Part shown: positions 45,592-59,000 of the stretch, piece after piece | Numbering within the stretch: position 1 is the stretch's first letter | How the letters are laid out: each line of letters opens with the position of its first letter | NCBI RefSeq assembly: GCF_002575655.3 | Contig: NC_053035.3 | Span: 506,632,601 to 506,696,600, forward strand | Direction of reading: 5' to 3' | Origin: Aegilops tauschii subsp. strangulata | Taxonomy: Eukaryota > Streptophyta > Magnoliopsida > Poales > Poaceae | Length of the DNA stretch: 64,000 bases | Position numbers and translations under genes: made by a program | Notes under the pieces: generated by a model | Databases searched by the model: none | Seen by the model: the letters and a program-made list of their open reading frames with translations, nothing else | What the model was told of the DNA's origin: nothing

Positions 45592-45593
45592 GT

Positions 45594-46547
45594 ATCAACA
45601 TCTTCACCAGCACCATCTCATCTCAAACCCTAGTTCATCTCCTGTATTCAATCTTGTTACCGGAACTATAGATTGTTGCTAGGGGGTGACTAGTAGTGTT
45701 GATTACAACTTGTAGTTGATTACTATATGGTTTATTTGGTGGAACATTATATGTTCAGATCCATTATGCATATTAATACCCCTCTGATCATGAGCATGTT
45801 GATTATTTGTGAGTAGTTACTTTTGTTCTTGAGGTCACGGGAGAAATCATGTTGCAAGTAATCATGTGAACTTGATATGTGTTCGATATTTTGATAGTAT
45901 GTATGTTGTGATTCCCTTAGTGGTGTCATGTGAACGTCGACTGCATGGCACTTCACCATATTTGGGCCTAAGGGGATGCATTGTGGAGTAGTAAATAGAT
46001 GGTGGGCTGCGATAGTGACAGAAACATAAACCCCGGTTTATGCACTATTTCGTAAGGGACCGATTGGATCCTAGAGTTTGATGCTATGGTTAGGATTTAT
46101 CCTTATTACTTTTCTTGTAGTTGCAGATGCTTGCGGGAGGGTTAATCGTAAGTAGGAGGCTTGTTCAACTAAGAACAGCACCTAAGCACCGGTCCACCAC
46201 ATATCAAATTACCAAAGTAGTGAACACAAATCAAACCAACATGATGAAAGTGACTAGATGAAATTCCCGTGTACCCTCAAGAGCGCTTTGCTCATCATAA
46301 CAGACTGTTTTGGCCTATCCTTTGCCTCTAAAGGATTGGGCTACCTTGCTGCATACTTGTTACAATTATCGTTACTTGCTCGTTAAAAATTATCTTGCTA
46401 TCAAACTACTCGTGACTTACAGTTTCAGCACTTGCAGACATTACCTTACTGAAAACTACTTGTCATTTCCTTCTGCTCCTCGTTGGGTTCGACACTCTTA
46501 CTTATCGAAAAGAACTACAATTGATCCCCTATCCTTGTGGGTCATCA
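45594..46547 (+). repeat. Athila LTR 2, 5'-truncated
   Basis: It corresponds to 24103-25058 of LTR 1 (about 954 bases) and ends GTGGGTCATCA. The first 560 bases of the LTR are absent: the pol-downstream ORF of element 1 is fused to CATCTTCACCAGCACC of the LTR. Confidence 0.88.
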
Positions 46548-46653
46548 AGGCTATTTTCTGGCGCTGTTTCCGGGGAGTGAAGCACTTTTGGTAAGTGGAA
46601 TTCGGTAAGGAAACATTTATATAGTGTGCTGAAATTTATTGTCACTTGCTACT

Positions 46654-47540
46654 ATGAAAAACAATCCTTTGAGGGGTTTGTTCGGGGTATCTTCACCTCG
46701 TCTGGAACCACAATTAATTTCCCCTCAACCTACTGCACCTACTGAAAATATTGAATATGAAATTCCTTCGGGTATGATAGAATAACTGCTAGCTAATCCT
46801 TATGCAGGAGATGGAACAGAACATCCTGATATGCACTTGATATATGTGGAACAATTTTGTGGATTGTTTAAGCTTGGTTTACCCAGAGATGAGTTGATGA
46901 AAAAGGTTTTCCCTTTACCTTTGAAAGGAAAAGCATTGGCATGGTCTAGGCTATGCGATGATATTTGATCATGGAATTGGAATCGTTTGAAATTGGAGTT
47001 CCACCAAAAAATTTATCCTATGCATCTAGTTCATCGTGAGCGGAATTATATATATAATTTTTGGCCTCGTGAAGGAGAAAGTATCGCTCTAGCTTGGGGG
47101 AGGCTTAAGTCAATGTTATATTCATGCCCCAATCATGAGCTCTCAAGAGAAATTATTATTCAGAAATTTTATGCTCGGCTTTCTCGAAATGATCAAATCA
47201 TGCTGGATACTTCTTGTGCTGGTTCTTTTATGAAGAAAACTATTGAATTCAGGTGGGATCTTTTGGAAAGAATTAAACGAAACTCTGAATATTGGGAACT
47301 CGACGAAGGTAAAGAGTCAGGTATAAAGGTTAAGTATGACTGTGTTAAATCTTTTATGGATAGCGATGCTTTTCAAAAGTTTAGCACTAAATATGGACTT
47401 GACTCTGAGATAGTAGCCTCCTTTTGTGAATCATTTGCTACTCATGTTGAATTCCCTAAAGAGAAGTGGTTTAATATCACCCACCTATTAAAGAAGAAAC
47501 TAAAGAACCGGTACCAGATAACTACAATGTTGACCCAGTA
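46654..47540 (+). pseudogene. Athila 2 gag
   Basis: Starts MKNNPLRGLFGVSSPRLEP at 46654. Nonsense codons occur at about 46783 (GAA TAA, CAA in element 1) and 46966 (TGA, GGA in element 1). The frame is then open to about 47470 (RDQIMLDTSCAGSFMKKTI-like region), where a missing base shifts it. Confidence 0.82.
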
Positions 47541-49784
47541 GTTCCTACTGCTTATATTGAGAAACCACCTTTTCCTGTTAGGATAAGGGATCATGCTAAA
47601 GTTTCAACTATGGTTAACAAAAGCTTTGTTAGAACACCTAAACCTGATGAACAAATTAGAGTTGAACCTAATATTGCTATGGTTAAAGATCTCTTAGAAA
47701 AAGATGTGGATGGGCATGTTATCTACTTCTGCGCAGAAGCTAGACTTGCGAAACCCGAAAAAAGGGATAAAAATAGACCAGTTGTGGGCCTGCCTGTCAT
47801 TTCAGTTAAAATTGGAGATCACTGTTATCATGGTTTATGTGACATGGGTGCTAGTGTGAGTGCTATTCCTTACAAGTTATATCAAGAAATTAGGGAAGAC
47901 CTAGCACCTACAGAGTTAGATGACATAGATGTTACTATTAAACTTGAAAATAGAGTCACCATATCACCTTGTGGGATTATTAGAGATATTGAAGTCTTGT
48001 GTGGGAAAGTAAAATACCCTACTGATTTTCTTGTTCTTGGTTCCCCACAAGATGACTTATGTCCCATTATCTTTGGTAGACCTTTCTTGAACACAGTTAA
48101 TGCTAGGATAGATTGCCAGAAACAAACTGTGGGTGTTAGCTTTGGTGATGAGTCTCATGAGTTTAATTTTCCCAAGTTTAGTCGAAATCATCATGAAAAA
48201 GAATTGCCTAGTAAGGATGAACTAATTGGTCTTGCTTCTATTGCTGTGCCACCTACTGATCCTTTAGAACAATACCTTCTAGACCACGAAAATGATTTAC
48301 ATATGCATGAAAGAAATGAAATAGACAATATTTTCTTTGAACAACGTCCTCTACTTAAACACAATTTGCCTATTGAAACTCTGGGAGGTCCTCCTCCACC
48401 TAAGGGTGATCCTATGTTTGAATTAAAACAATTGCCAGATACTCTGAAATATGCTTATCTTGATGAAAAGAAGATATATCCTGTTATTATTAGTGCTAAC
48501 CTTTCAGAACATGAAGAAGAAAGATTATTGAAAGTTCTAAGGAAGCACCGAGCTGCTATTGGATATACTCTTGATGATTTAAAGGGCATTAGTCCCACTC
48601 TATGTCAGCATAAAATTAATATGGAACCTGATGCTAAACCAGTTGTTGATCACCAGCGTCGGTTAAATCCAAAGATGAAAGAGGTGGTAAGAACGGAAAT
48701 GTTAAAACTTCTGGAAGCAGGTATAATTTATCCTATAGCTGATAGTAGATGGGTAAGTCCTGTCCATTGTGTCCCTAAGAAAGGAGGTATTACTGTTGTT
48801 CCTAATGATAAGAATGAACTTATTCCATAAAGAATTGTTACAGGCTATAGAATGGTAATTGATTTCAGAAAATTAAACAAAGCAACTATAAAAGATCATT
48901 ACCCTTTGCCTTTTATTGATCGAATGATTGAAAGATTATCTAAGAATACACACTTTTGCTTCCTTGATGGATATTCTGGCTTTTCACAAATACCTATTTC
49001 TCAACCTGATCAAGAAAAGACTACTTTTACTTGTCCTTTTGGAACATATGCTTATAGACGTATGCCTTTTGGTTTATGTAATGCACCTGCTACCTTTCAA
49101 AGATGCATGATGGCTATATTCTCCGACTTTTGTGAAAAGATTGTTGAGGTTTTCATGGATGACTTTTCTATTTATGGGAAGTCTTTTGATGATTGTTTAA
49201 GCAATCTTGATCGAGTTTTCCAGAGATGTGAACAAACAAATCTTGTCTTGAATTGGGAGAAGTGCCACTTTATGGTCAATGAAGGCATTGTTTTGGGTCA
49301 TAAAATTTCTAAAAAGGGTATTGAAGTGGACCAAGCTAAGGTTGATGCCATTGATAAAATGCCATGTCCTAAGGACATCAAAGGTATTCGTAGTTTCTTA
49401 GGTCATGCTGGTTTCTATAGGAGGTTTATTAAAGACTTCTCTGAAATTTCTAGGCCTCTCATTAATCTTTTGCAAAAGGATATTCCTTTTGTTTTTGATG
49501 ATGATTGTTTAGAAGCCTTTGAAACACACAAGAAAGCTTTAATTACTGCACCTATAGTTCAACCACCTGATTGGAATTTGCATTTTGAAATTATGTGTGA
49601 TGCTAGTGATTATGCTGTTGGTGCTGTTCTAGGACAAAGAGTTGATAGGAAATTGAATGTTATTCATTATGCTAGTAAAACTCTAGACAGTGCTCAAACA
49701 AATTATGCTACTACTAAAAAGAATTTTTGGCAGTGGTGTTTGCTTGTGATAAGTTTAGACCTTATATTGTTGATTCCAAAGTAA
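47541..49784 (+). pseudogene. Athila 2 protease, RT and RNase H start
   Basis: Protease CDMGASVSAIPYKLY; RT YRMVIDFRKLNKATIKDHYP, FLDGYSGFSQIPISQPDQEK, RRMPFGLCNAPATFQRCM and FMDDFSIYGKS; RNase [23 protein letters not shown] at 48828-48830 replaces CAA of element 1 just before RT motif 2. A missing base near 49720 shifts the frame into 49727-50359. This copy retains canonical PFGLCNAP. Confidence 0.9.
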
Positions 49785-51362
49785 CTGTTCACACAGACCA
49801 TGCTGCTATTAAATATCTTATGGAAAAGGAAGATGCTAAACCTAGACCTATTCGTTGGGTTCTCTTGTTACAAGAATTTGATTTGCATATTATTGATAGA
49901 AAAGGAGCTGAGAACCCCGTAGCTGATAACTTGTCTAGGCTTGAAAATGTGCTTGATGACCCACTTCCTATTGATGATAGTTTTCCTGATGAGCAGTTAG
50001 CTGCAATAAATGTTGCTAATAGTACTCCTTGGTATGCTTACTATGCTAATTACATTGTTGCTAAATATTTTCCACCTAGCTTTACTTACCAACAAAAGAA
50101 AAAATTCTTCTATGATTTAAGATATTACTTTTGGGATGACCCACATATTTATAAGGAAGGAGTAGATGGTATTATTAGACGTTGTGTACCTGAGCATGAA
50201 CAGGGACAACTCCTACGGAATGTCACTCCAAACCTTATGGAGGGCATCATGCTGGAGATAGATCTCCTCATAAGGTATTGCTATCTGGATTTTATTGGCC
50301 TACTCTCTTCAAGGATGCTCGTAAGTTTCTCTCATCTTGTGATGAATGCCAAAGAATAGGGAATATCGGTAAGCATCAAGAAATGTCTATGAATTATTCA
50401 CTTGTTGTTGAACCATTTGATGTTTGGGGATTTGATTACATGGGACCTTTTCCTTCCTCTAATGGGTATACACATATTTTGGTTGCTGTTGATTATGTCA
50501 CTAAATGGCTAGAAGCTATTCCAACTAGTAGTGCTGATCACAACACCTCTATTAAAATGCTTAAGGAAGTTATTTTCCCAAGGTTTGGAGTCCCTAGATA
50601 TTTAATGACTGATGGTGGTTCACACTTTATTCATGGTGCTTTTCGTAAGATGCTTGCTAAGTTGATGTTAACCATCGAATTGCATCACCCTATCATCCTC
50701 AGTCTAGTGGTCAAGTTGAGCTTAGCAATAGAGAAATAAAATTAATTTTGCAAAAGTCTGTTAATAGGTCCAGGAAGAATTGGTCTAAGAAATTAGATGA
50801 TGCACTTTGGGCTAATAAAATAGCTTATAAAAATCGTATCGGTATGTCTCCTTATAAAATGGTTTATGGAAAATCTTGTCATTTGCCTCTTGAGTTAGAA
50901 CATAAAGCATACTGGGCAGTTAAAGAACTCAACTATGATATCAAACTTGCTGGTGAAAAGAGGTTATTTGATATAAGCTCATTAGATGAATGGAGAACCC
51001 AAGCTTATGAAAATGAAAAGTTATTCAAAGAAAAGGTTAAAACATGGCATGACAAAAGAATTCAAAAACGGGAGTTTAAAGTCGGAGAATATGTTCTTTT
51101 GTACAACTCTCGTCTTAGATTCTTTGCAGGCAAACTCCTCTCCAAATGGGAAGGCCCCCATGTCATCGAGGAGGTTTACCGGTCTGGAGCCATCAAAATA
51201 AATAATTTTGAAGGCACTAACCCGAAGGTTGTCAATGGGCAACGAATAAAGCACTATATCTCAGGTATGCCTATTAATGTTGAAAGCAATATTATCCAAA
51301 CTTTGACACCGGAAGAACACATAAAAGAGTCCTTCCGGAACACTCCAGAATCATCAAAATAA
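49727..51362 (+). pseudogene. Athila 2 RNase H end and integrase
   Basis: RNase H ([20 protein letters not shown]) passes into the integrase. The zinc region is frame-shifted near 50220-50280; the core has [33 protein letters not shown] and QVELSNRE. Two bases are missing near 50663, shifting the last catalytic Glu out of frame. The C-terminal part ([20 protein letters not shown]) is open to TAA 51360-51362. Confidence 0.88.
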
Positions 51363-51683
51363 GGAGGTACGTGATACGGTAAGTAAACAGACCACAAAAA
51401 AATTGCAAAAATATTTTTTGTCAGTTGTGGAATATTTAAAAAAAATTAAATAAAGAAACTTCCAGGAAGCGTCCCCTGGTGGGCATAAGACAGCCTGGCG
51501 CGCCCAGGTGGGTTGTGCCCACCTGCGACACCTCTAGTACTCCGTTTTTCTTCCATAAGCTTGTTCTCCAAGATAAAAAATCTATATATACTTCCTGAAC
51601 CTGTTAACCACCGTATCGCGGAGAAAATCCTCTGTTCTCTTTTCTTGCTGTTTCTGGTCAGATTTGTCAAGCTAGGAGGCATC

Positions 51684-51836
51684 ATGTCTTCCTGCTCCTC
51701 CAACCACATGGAAGAAGATGCTTGGCTGATGAGGATCGAGACGAAGAGGGAGGAGCCTACGGACGCCATCAAGGGAGACAAGGACATGATCGCTTCATCA
51801 CCACTCCCACCTTCTTCACCACCAAGGGAGAACTGA
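51684..51836 (+). CDS. Small ORF downstream of Athila 2 pol, 50 residues
   Basis: MSSCSSNHMEEDAWLMRIET at the start and a PLPPSSPPREN end. The proline-rich tail matches that of the ORF in element 1, while the N-terminal part differs and is shorter. It lies about 320 bases after pol, following a GC-rich hairpin block (51475-51535). It may be a remnant; no function is assigned. Confidence 0.35.
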   Translation: MSSCSSNHMEEDAWLMRIETKREEPTDAIKGDKDMIASSPLPPSSPPREN

Positions 51837-53410
51837 GTACCGGTTATGGGCACTCCCCTTGGCTTCCACCAAGCTTGGGGGAGGTGCCCGTTATCGTATT
51901 ATCCCACTATCTTTTTGCTTTTACTTATCTTAGTTCAATCTTTTGCTTAGATGAATAAAGTTTGGTTCAATATTTTCTTCTTTGAGAGTTTTCTTAGTGA
52001 TCTACCTTTGTTATCGTGTGCAAGTTATATAATAAAGTTAGTTCAAGTTTTTTACTTTCTTTACTTTCATGTTGTAAATAAAGAAAAGAAAAAGAAAAAG
52101 AAAGCAAAGAAAGGAAAGGAAATAAATCAATAGGATCATATACTAATCCTATGGTAGGTGATAGCACCACATAAGGAAAAGTATAAGTAAGAAAATTTTA
52201 TTAGAGATTGGCAAACATAGCATTGGTCGGTGATGCAACTATGAAAGAACTAATAAGGGAATGGAAGATTCACATATAAATGTACCATCCTAGAAATCTT
52301 TTGTGATTGTGAGCCCTCATCAAAATATTATATGCCAAAATTGTGGACGTTGGACAAGGAAGACAACGTAATGGTTTATGTATGTTTATATTCACATAGA
52401 AGTCATATTGTCATAGATCCTTTAACATGTGATGCTTGCCCCTATGTTTGCTAGCCAAAAATTCCTCACTAATTAGAGATACTACTTGTGCATCCAAAAA
52501 CCCTTAAACCCAAATCTTTTTCAAGTGTCCACCATACCTACCTAGGGATTGAACAAGATCCCCCAAGTAAGTTGTCATCGGTGCAAAAGGGCAATAAAAT
52601 TGCTTCTAAATATGTGAGATCTTCTAGTGTAAGAGAAAATTGAGCGTTGCACGAACTTGGATGACAAAGAATAAAAGCGACAGACTGCATAATAAAGGTT
52701 GTCATCTTAAGGGGCAATGTAACATGACATTCTTTTGCACTAAGGGGTTGAGCATGCAAACAAATAAGCGCATGGCAACCTCTGCTTCCCTCTAGGAAGG
52801 GCCTATCTTTTACTTTTATGTATTTACTTTCATGCAAAGAGTCAAAGTTTTCTTTCTATTCCTTTTATTTCCTCTTTGGCAAGCATCATGTGGTAAGGAA
52901 AGATCTAGGCACATATGTCCAGTTGAATATAGATAGCATGATTTATTATTGTTTACAACACCCTTGAGGTGAGTATGTTGGGAGGCGAAACTATAAGCCC
53001 CTATCTTTCTATGTGTCTGGTTGAAACGTTTTGCTCATGCGTACTCGGTGAGTGTTAGCAATCATAGAAGACTATATGATGGTTGAGTATGTGGACTTGC
53101 CCAAAGGCTCAGACACGTGACCCTTCCTGAAAAGATGATGAATTGTAGTTGCAAAGTTGACTGAGAACATAGTTTGTTGGTTTCTAATAGATTTTTTGCT
53201 TTATGCTTTGATTGTGTGATGAACTGTTACTTATTCATGGGAAGTGTATGATAAGGTTTTATGTTTAAGTTTTTTGCTGTTATAATAATCAACATGATGC
53301 TTCTATGTCCGTATTTTGTTTTTGCCGACACCTCTCACTCAAAGCATGTGGACATATTTTTCGGTTTTGGTTTTCGCTTGAGGACAAGCGAGGTCTAAGC
53401 TTGGGGAAGT
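51837..53410 (+). other. Athila 2 non-coding 3' region and polypurine tract
   Basis: AT-rich. A run of AAAGAAAAAG-type purines lies at 52078-52130. No gene is supported. AAGCTTGGGGAAGT (53397-53410) is the purine tract touching LTR 3. Element 1 has lost this whole region. Confidence 0.75.
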
Positions 53411-54332
53411 TGATACGTCCATTTTGCATCATGTTTTCTTACTGTTATTTATAATGTTTTTATCCATAATAATGCTTTTTGGAGTAATTCTAATGCCCTT
53501 TCTCTCATAATTTGCAAGGTACACACCAAGAGGGAGAATTCCGGCAGCTGGAAATCTGGACCTAAAAAAGCTATGTCAGGCCACCTATTCTGCACAACTC
53601 CAAATGAGCTGAAACTTCACGGAGATTTTTTATGGATTATTTAAGAAATATTTGAGCCAATAACTACTAGAGGGGGGCCACTAGGTGGGCACAACCCACC
53701 TAGGCGGGCCAGGCCCCCCTGGCGCGCCCTGGTGGGTTGTGGCCTCCTCGGCCCACCTCCGGTGCCCATCTTCTGGTATATAAGTCATTTTGACCTAGAA
53801 AAAATAAGAGGACGACATTCGGGACGGAGCGCCGTCGTCTCGAGGCGGAACTTGGGCAGGAGCACTTTTGCCCTTCGGCGGAGCGATTCTGCCGGGGGAA
53901 CTTCCCTCCTGGAGGGGGAAACCATCGTCATCATCATCACCAACAACTCTCCCATCTTGGGGAGGGCAATCTCCATCAACATCTTCACCAGCACCATCTC
54001 ATCTCAAACCCTATTTCATATCTTGTATTCAATCTTCTTACCAGAACTACAGATTGTTGCTATGGGGTGACTAGTAGTGTTGATTACATCTTGTAGTTGT
54101 TTACTATATGGTTTATTTGGTGGAAGATTATATGTTCAGATCCATTATGCATATTAATACCCCTATGATCATGAGCATGTTGATTATTTGTGAGTAGTTA
54201 CTTTTGTTCTTGAGGTCACGGGAGAAATCATGTTGCAAGTAATCATGTGAACTTGATATGTGTTTGATATTTTGATAGTATGTATGTTGTGATTCCCTTA
54301 GTGGTGTCATGTGAACGTCGACGACATGACAC

Positions 54333-56065
54333 TGTTGGGGAACGTAGTAATTTCAAAAAAATTCCTACGCGCACACAGGATCATGGTGATGCATAGCAAC
54401 GAGAGGGGAGAGTGTGTCCACGTACCCTCGTAGACCGAAAGTGGAAGCGTTAACACAATGCGGTTGATGTAGTCGTACGTCTTCACGATCCGACCGATCC
54501 AAGTACCGAACGTACGGCACCTCCGAGTTCAGCACACATTCAGCTCGATGACGTCCCTCGAACTCCGATCCAGCCGAGTGTTGAGGGAGAATTTCGTCAG
54601 CATGACGGCATGGTGACGATGATGATGTTCTACCGACGCAGGGCTTCGCCTAAGCACCGCTACAGTATTATCGAGGTGGACTATGGTGGAGGGGGGCACC
54701 ACACATGGCTAAAAGATCAACAGATCAATTGTTGTGTCTTTGGGGTGCCCCCCTGCCCCCGTATATAAAGGAGCAAGGGGGGGAGAGGCGGTCGGCCAGG
54801 AGAGGGGCACGCCAGGAGGAGTCCTACTCCCACCGGGAGTAGGACTCCCTCCCTTCCTTGTTGGATTAGGAGAAGGAGGGAAAGAGCAGGAGGAGAAGAA
54901 GGAAAGGGGGGCGCCCCCCTCCTTGTCCAATTCGGACTAGAGGGGAGGGGGCCCGCGGCCTTCCCTGGCCGCCCCTCCTCTTCTCCACTAAGGCCCATAT
55001 AGGCCCATTAATCCCCCGGGGGGGTTCCGGTAACCCCCGGTACTCCGGTATATATCCGATAACCCCCGTAACCATTCCGGTGTCCGAATATAGTCGTCCA
55101 ATATATCAATCTTCATGTCTCGACCATTTCGAGACTCCTCGTTATGTCCGTGATCACATCCGGGACTCCGAACAACCTTCGGTACATCAAAACATATAAA
55201 CTCATAATATAACTGCCATCGAAACTTTAAGCGTGCGGACCCTACGGGTTCAAGAACTATGTAGACATGACCGAGACACGTCTCCGGTCAATAACCAATA
55301 GCAGAACCTGGATGCTCATATTGGCTCCCACATATTCTACGAAGATCTTTATCGGTCAGACCGCATAAAAACATACGTTGTTCCCTTTGTCATCGGTATG
55401 TTACTTGCCCGAGATTCGATCATCGGTATCTCAATACCTAGTTCAATCTTGTTACCGGCAAGTCTCTTTACTCGTTCTGTAATACATCATCCTGCAACTA
55501 ACTCATTAGTTGCAATGCTTGCAAGGCTTAAGTGATGTGCATTACCGAGTGGGCCCAGAGATACCTCTCCGACAATCGGAGTGACAAATCCTAATCTCGA
55601 AATACGCCAACCCAACAAGTACCTTCGGAGACACCTGTAGAGCACCTTTATAATCACCCAGTTACGTTGTGACGTTTGGTAGCACACAAAGTGTTCCTCC
55701 GGTAAACGGGAGTTGCATAATCTCATAGTCATAGGAACATGTATAAGTCATGAAGAAAGCAATAGCAGAATACTAAACGATCGTGTGCTAAGCTAACGGA
55801 ATGGGTCAAGTCAATCACATCATTCTCCTAATGATGTGATCCCGTTAATCAAATGACAACTCATGTCAATGGCTAGGAAACATAACCATCTTTGATCAAT
55901 GAGCTAGTCAAGTAAAGGCATACTAGTGACACTCTGTTTGTCTATGTATTCACACAAGTATTATGTTTCCGGTTAATACAATTCTAGCATGAATAATAAA
56001 CATTTATCATGATATAAGGAAATAAATAATAACGTTATTATTGCCTCTAGGGCATATTTCCTTCA
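54333..56065 (-). repeat. Angela copy B 3' LTR
   Basis: 1733 bases, TG...CA. Palindrome at 54818-54848. TATA-like motif at about 54761-54770. Confidence 0.94.
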
Positions 56066-56098
56066 GTCTCCCACTTGCACTAGAGTCAATAATCTAGA

Positions 56099-59000
56099 TT
56101 ACACTGTAATGATTCTAACGCCCATGGAGCCTTGGTGCTGATCATGTTTTGCTCGTGGAAGAGGCTTAGTCAACGGGTCTGCAACATCAGATCCGTATGT
56201 ATCTTGCAAATTTCTATGTCTCCCACCTGGACTAAATCCCGGATGGAATTGAAGCGTCTCTTGATGTGCTTGGTTCTCTTGTGAAATCTGGATTCCTTCG
56301 CCAAGGCAATTGCACCAGTATTTTCACAAAAGATTTTCATTGGACCCGATGCACTAGGTATGACACCTAGATCGGATATGAACTCCTTCATCCAGACTCC
56401 TTCATTTGATGCTTCCAAAGCAGCTATGTACTCCGCTTCACATGTAGATCCCGCCACGATGCTTTGTTTAGAACTGTACCAACTGACAGCTCCACCGTTC
56501 AATGTAAACACGTATCCGGTTTGCGATTTAGAATCGTCCGGATCAGTGTCAAAGCTTGCATCAACGTAACCATTTACGATGAGCTCTTTGTCATCTTCAT
56601 AAACAAGAAACATATCCTTAGTCCTTTTCAGGTATTTCAGGATGTTCTTGACCGCTGTCCAGTGATCCACTCCTGGATTACTTTGGTACCTCCCTGCTAA
56701 ACTTATAGCAAGGCACACATCAGGTCTGGTACACAGCATTACATACATGATAGAGCCTATGGCTGAAGCATAGGGAACATCTTTCATCTTCTCTCTATCT
56801 TCTGCAGTGGTCGGGCATTGAGTCTTACTCAACTTCACACCTTGTAACACAGGCAAGAACCCTTTATTTGCTTGATCCATTTTGAACTTCTTCAAAACTT
56901 TGTCAAGGTATGTGCTTTGTGAAAGTCCAATTAAGCGCCTTGATCTATCTCTATAGATCTTGATGCCCAATATATAAGTAGCTTCGCCGAGGTCTTTCAT
57001 CGAAAAACTCTTATTCAAGTATCCCTTTATGCTATCCAGAAATTCTATATCATTTCCAATCAGCAATATGTCATCCACATATAATATCAGAAATGCTACA
57101 GAGCTCCCACTCACTTTCTTGTAAATACAGGCTTCTCCAAAAGTCTGTATAAAACCAAATGCTTTGATCACACTATCAAAGCGTTTATTCCAACTCCGAG
57201 AGGCTTGCACCAGTCCATAAATGGATCGCTGGAGCTTGCACACTTTGTTAGCTCCCTTTGGATCGACAAAACCTTCCAGTTGCATCATATACAACTCTTC
57301 TTCCAGAAATCCATTCAGGAATGCAGTTTTTAGATCCATTTGCCAAATTTCATAATCATAAAATGCGGCAATTGCTAACATGATTCGGACAGACTTAAGC
57401 ATTGCTATGGGTGAGAAGGTCTCATCATAGTCAATCCCTTGAACTTGTCGAAAACCTTTCGCAACAAGTCGAGCTTTATAGACATAACATTACCGTCAGC
57501 GTCAGTCTTCTTCATGAAGATCCATTTATTCTCAATGGCTTGCCGATCATCGGGCAAGTCAACCAAAGTCCACACTTTGTTCTCATTCATGGATCCCATC
57601 TCAGATTTCATGGCCTCAAGCCATTTTGCGGAATCTGGGCTCACCATCGCTTCTTCATAGTTCGTAGGTTCGTCATGGTCTAGCAACATAACTTCCAGAA
57701 AAGGATTACCGTACCACTCTGGTGTGGATCTTACTCTGGTTGACCTACGAGGTTCAGTAACAACTTAATCTGAAGTTTCATGATCATCATCATTAACTTC
57801 CTCACTAATTGGTGTAGGTGTCGCAGAAACCGGTTTCTGTAATGAACTACTTTCCAATAAGGGAGCAGGTACAGTTACCTCATCAAGTTCTACTTTCCTC
57901 CCGCTCACTTCTTTTGAGAGAAACTCCTTCTCTAGAAAGATTCCAAATTTAGCAACAAAAGTCTTGCCTTCGGATCTGTGATAGAAGGTGTACCCAACAG
58001 TCTCTTTTGGGTATCCTATGAAGACACATTTTCCGATTTGGGTTCGAGCTTATCAGGTTGAAGCTTTTTCACATAAGCATCGCAGCCCCAAACTTTAAGA
58101 AATGACAACTTTGGTTTCTTGCCAAACCATAGTTCATAAGGCGTCGTCTCAACAGATTTCGATGGTGTCCTATTTAACGTGAATGCAGCCGTCTCTAAAG
58201 CGTAACCCCAAAACGATAGCGGTAAATCAGTAAGAGACATCATAGATCGCACCATATCAAGTAAAGTACGATTACGACGTTCGGACACACCATTACGCTG
58301 TGGTGTTCCGGGTGCCGTGAGTTGCGAAACTATTCCGCATTTTTTCAAATGAAGACCAAACTCGTAACTCAAATATTCTCCTCCATGATCTGTTATGATG
58401 ATTGTCAACTTCACTCCGTGAGTTGCGAAACTTTATTTTCTTGTTATGATGATTGTCAACTTCACTCTAAAATTCTTTGAACTTTTCAAATGTTTCAGAC
58501 TTATGTTTCATTAAGTAGATATACCCATATCTGCTCAAATCATCTGTGAAGGTGAGAAAATAACGATATCCGCCTCGAGCCTCAATATTCATCGGACCAC
58601 ATACATCTGTATGTATGATTTCCAACAAATCTGTTGCTCGCTCCATAGTTCCGGAGAACGGCGTTTTAGTCATCTTGCCCATGAGGCACGGTTCACAAGT
58701 ACCAAGTGATTCATAATCAAGTGGTTCCAAAAGTCCATCAGTATGGAGTTTCCTCATGCGCTTTACACCGATATGACCTAAACGGTAGTGCCACAAATAA
58801 GTTGCACTATCATTATCAACTCTGCATCTTTTGGCTTCAATATTATGAATATGTGTATCACTACTATCGAGATTCAACAAAAATAGACCACTCTTCAAGG
58901 GTGCATGACCATAAAAGATATTACTCATATAAATAGAACAACCATTATTCTCTGATTTAAATGAATAACTGTCTCACATCAAACAAGATCCAGATATAAT

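Larger units (their letters stand above)
23541..45593 (+). mobile_element. Athila-type Gypsy element 1, carrying nested insertions
   Basis: Full 5' LTR, primer site, gag, protease, RT-RNase H, integrase and a small downstream ORF, interrupted by a solo LTR (26497-27676) and a Tat element (29563-43443). Without the inserts the internal domain is about 5.5 kb. Its 3' end is deleted: the ORF after pol runs straight into the middle of the next LTR at about 45594. RT motifs (FCFLDGYFGFSQIP, EKTTFTCPFGTYAYRRLP, FMDDFSIYG) place it in the Athila lineage. Confidence 0.9.
46548..53410 (+). mobile_element. Athila-type Gypsy element 2 internal domain
   Basis: An uninterrupted 6.9 kb internal domain between LTR 2 and LTR 3, co-linear with element 1 and roughly 90 per cent or more similar by eye. 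It has a primer site at 46559-46576 (TGGCGCTGTTTCCGGGGA), gag, protease, RT, RNase H, integrase, a small ORF, a 1.6 kb non-coding tail and a purine tract before LTR 3. Confidence 0.9.
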
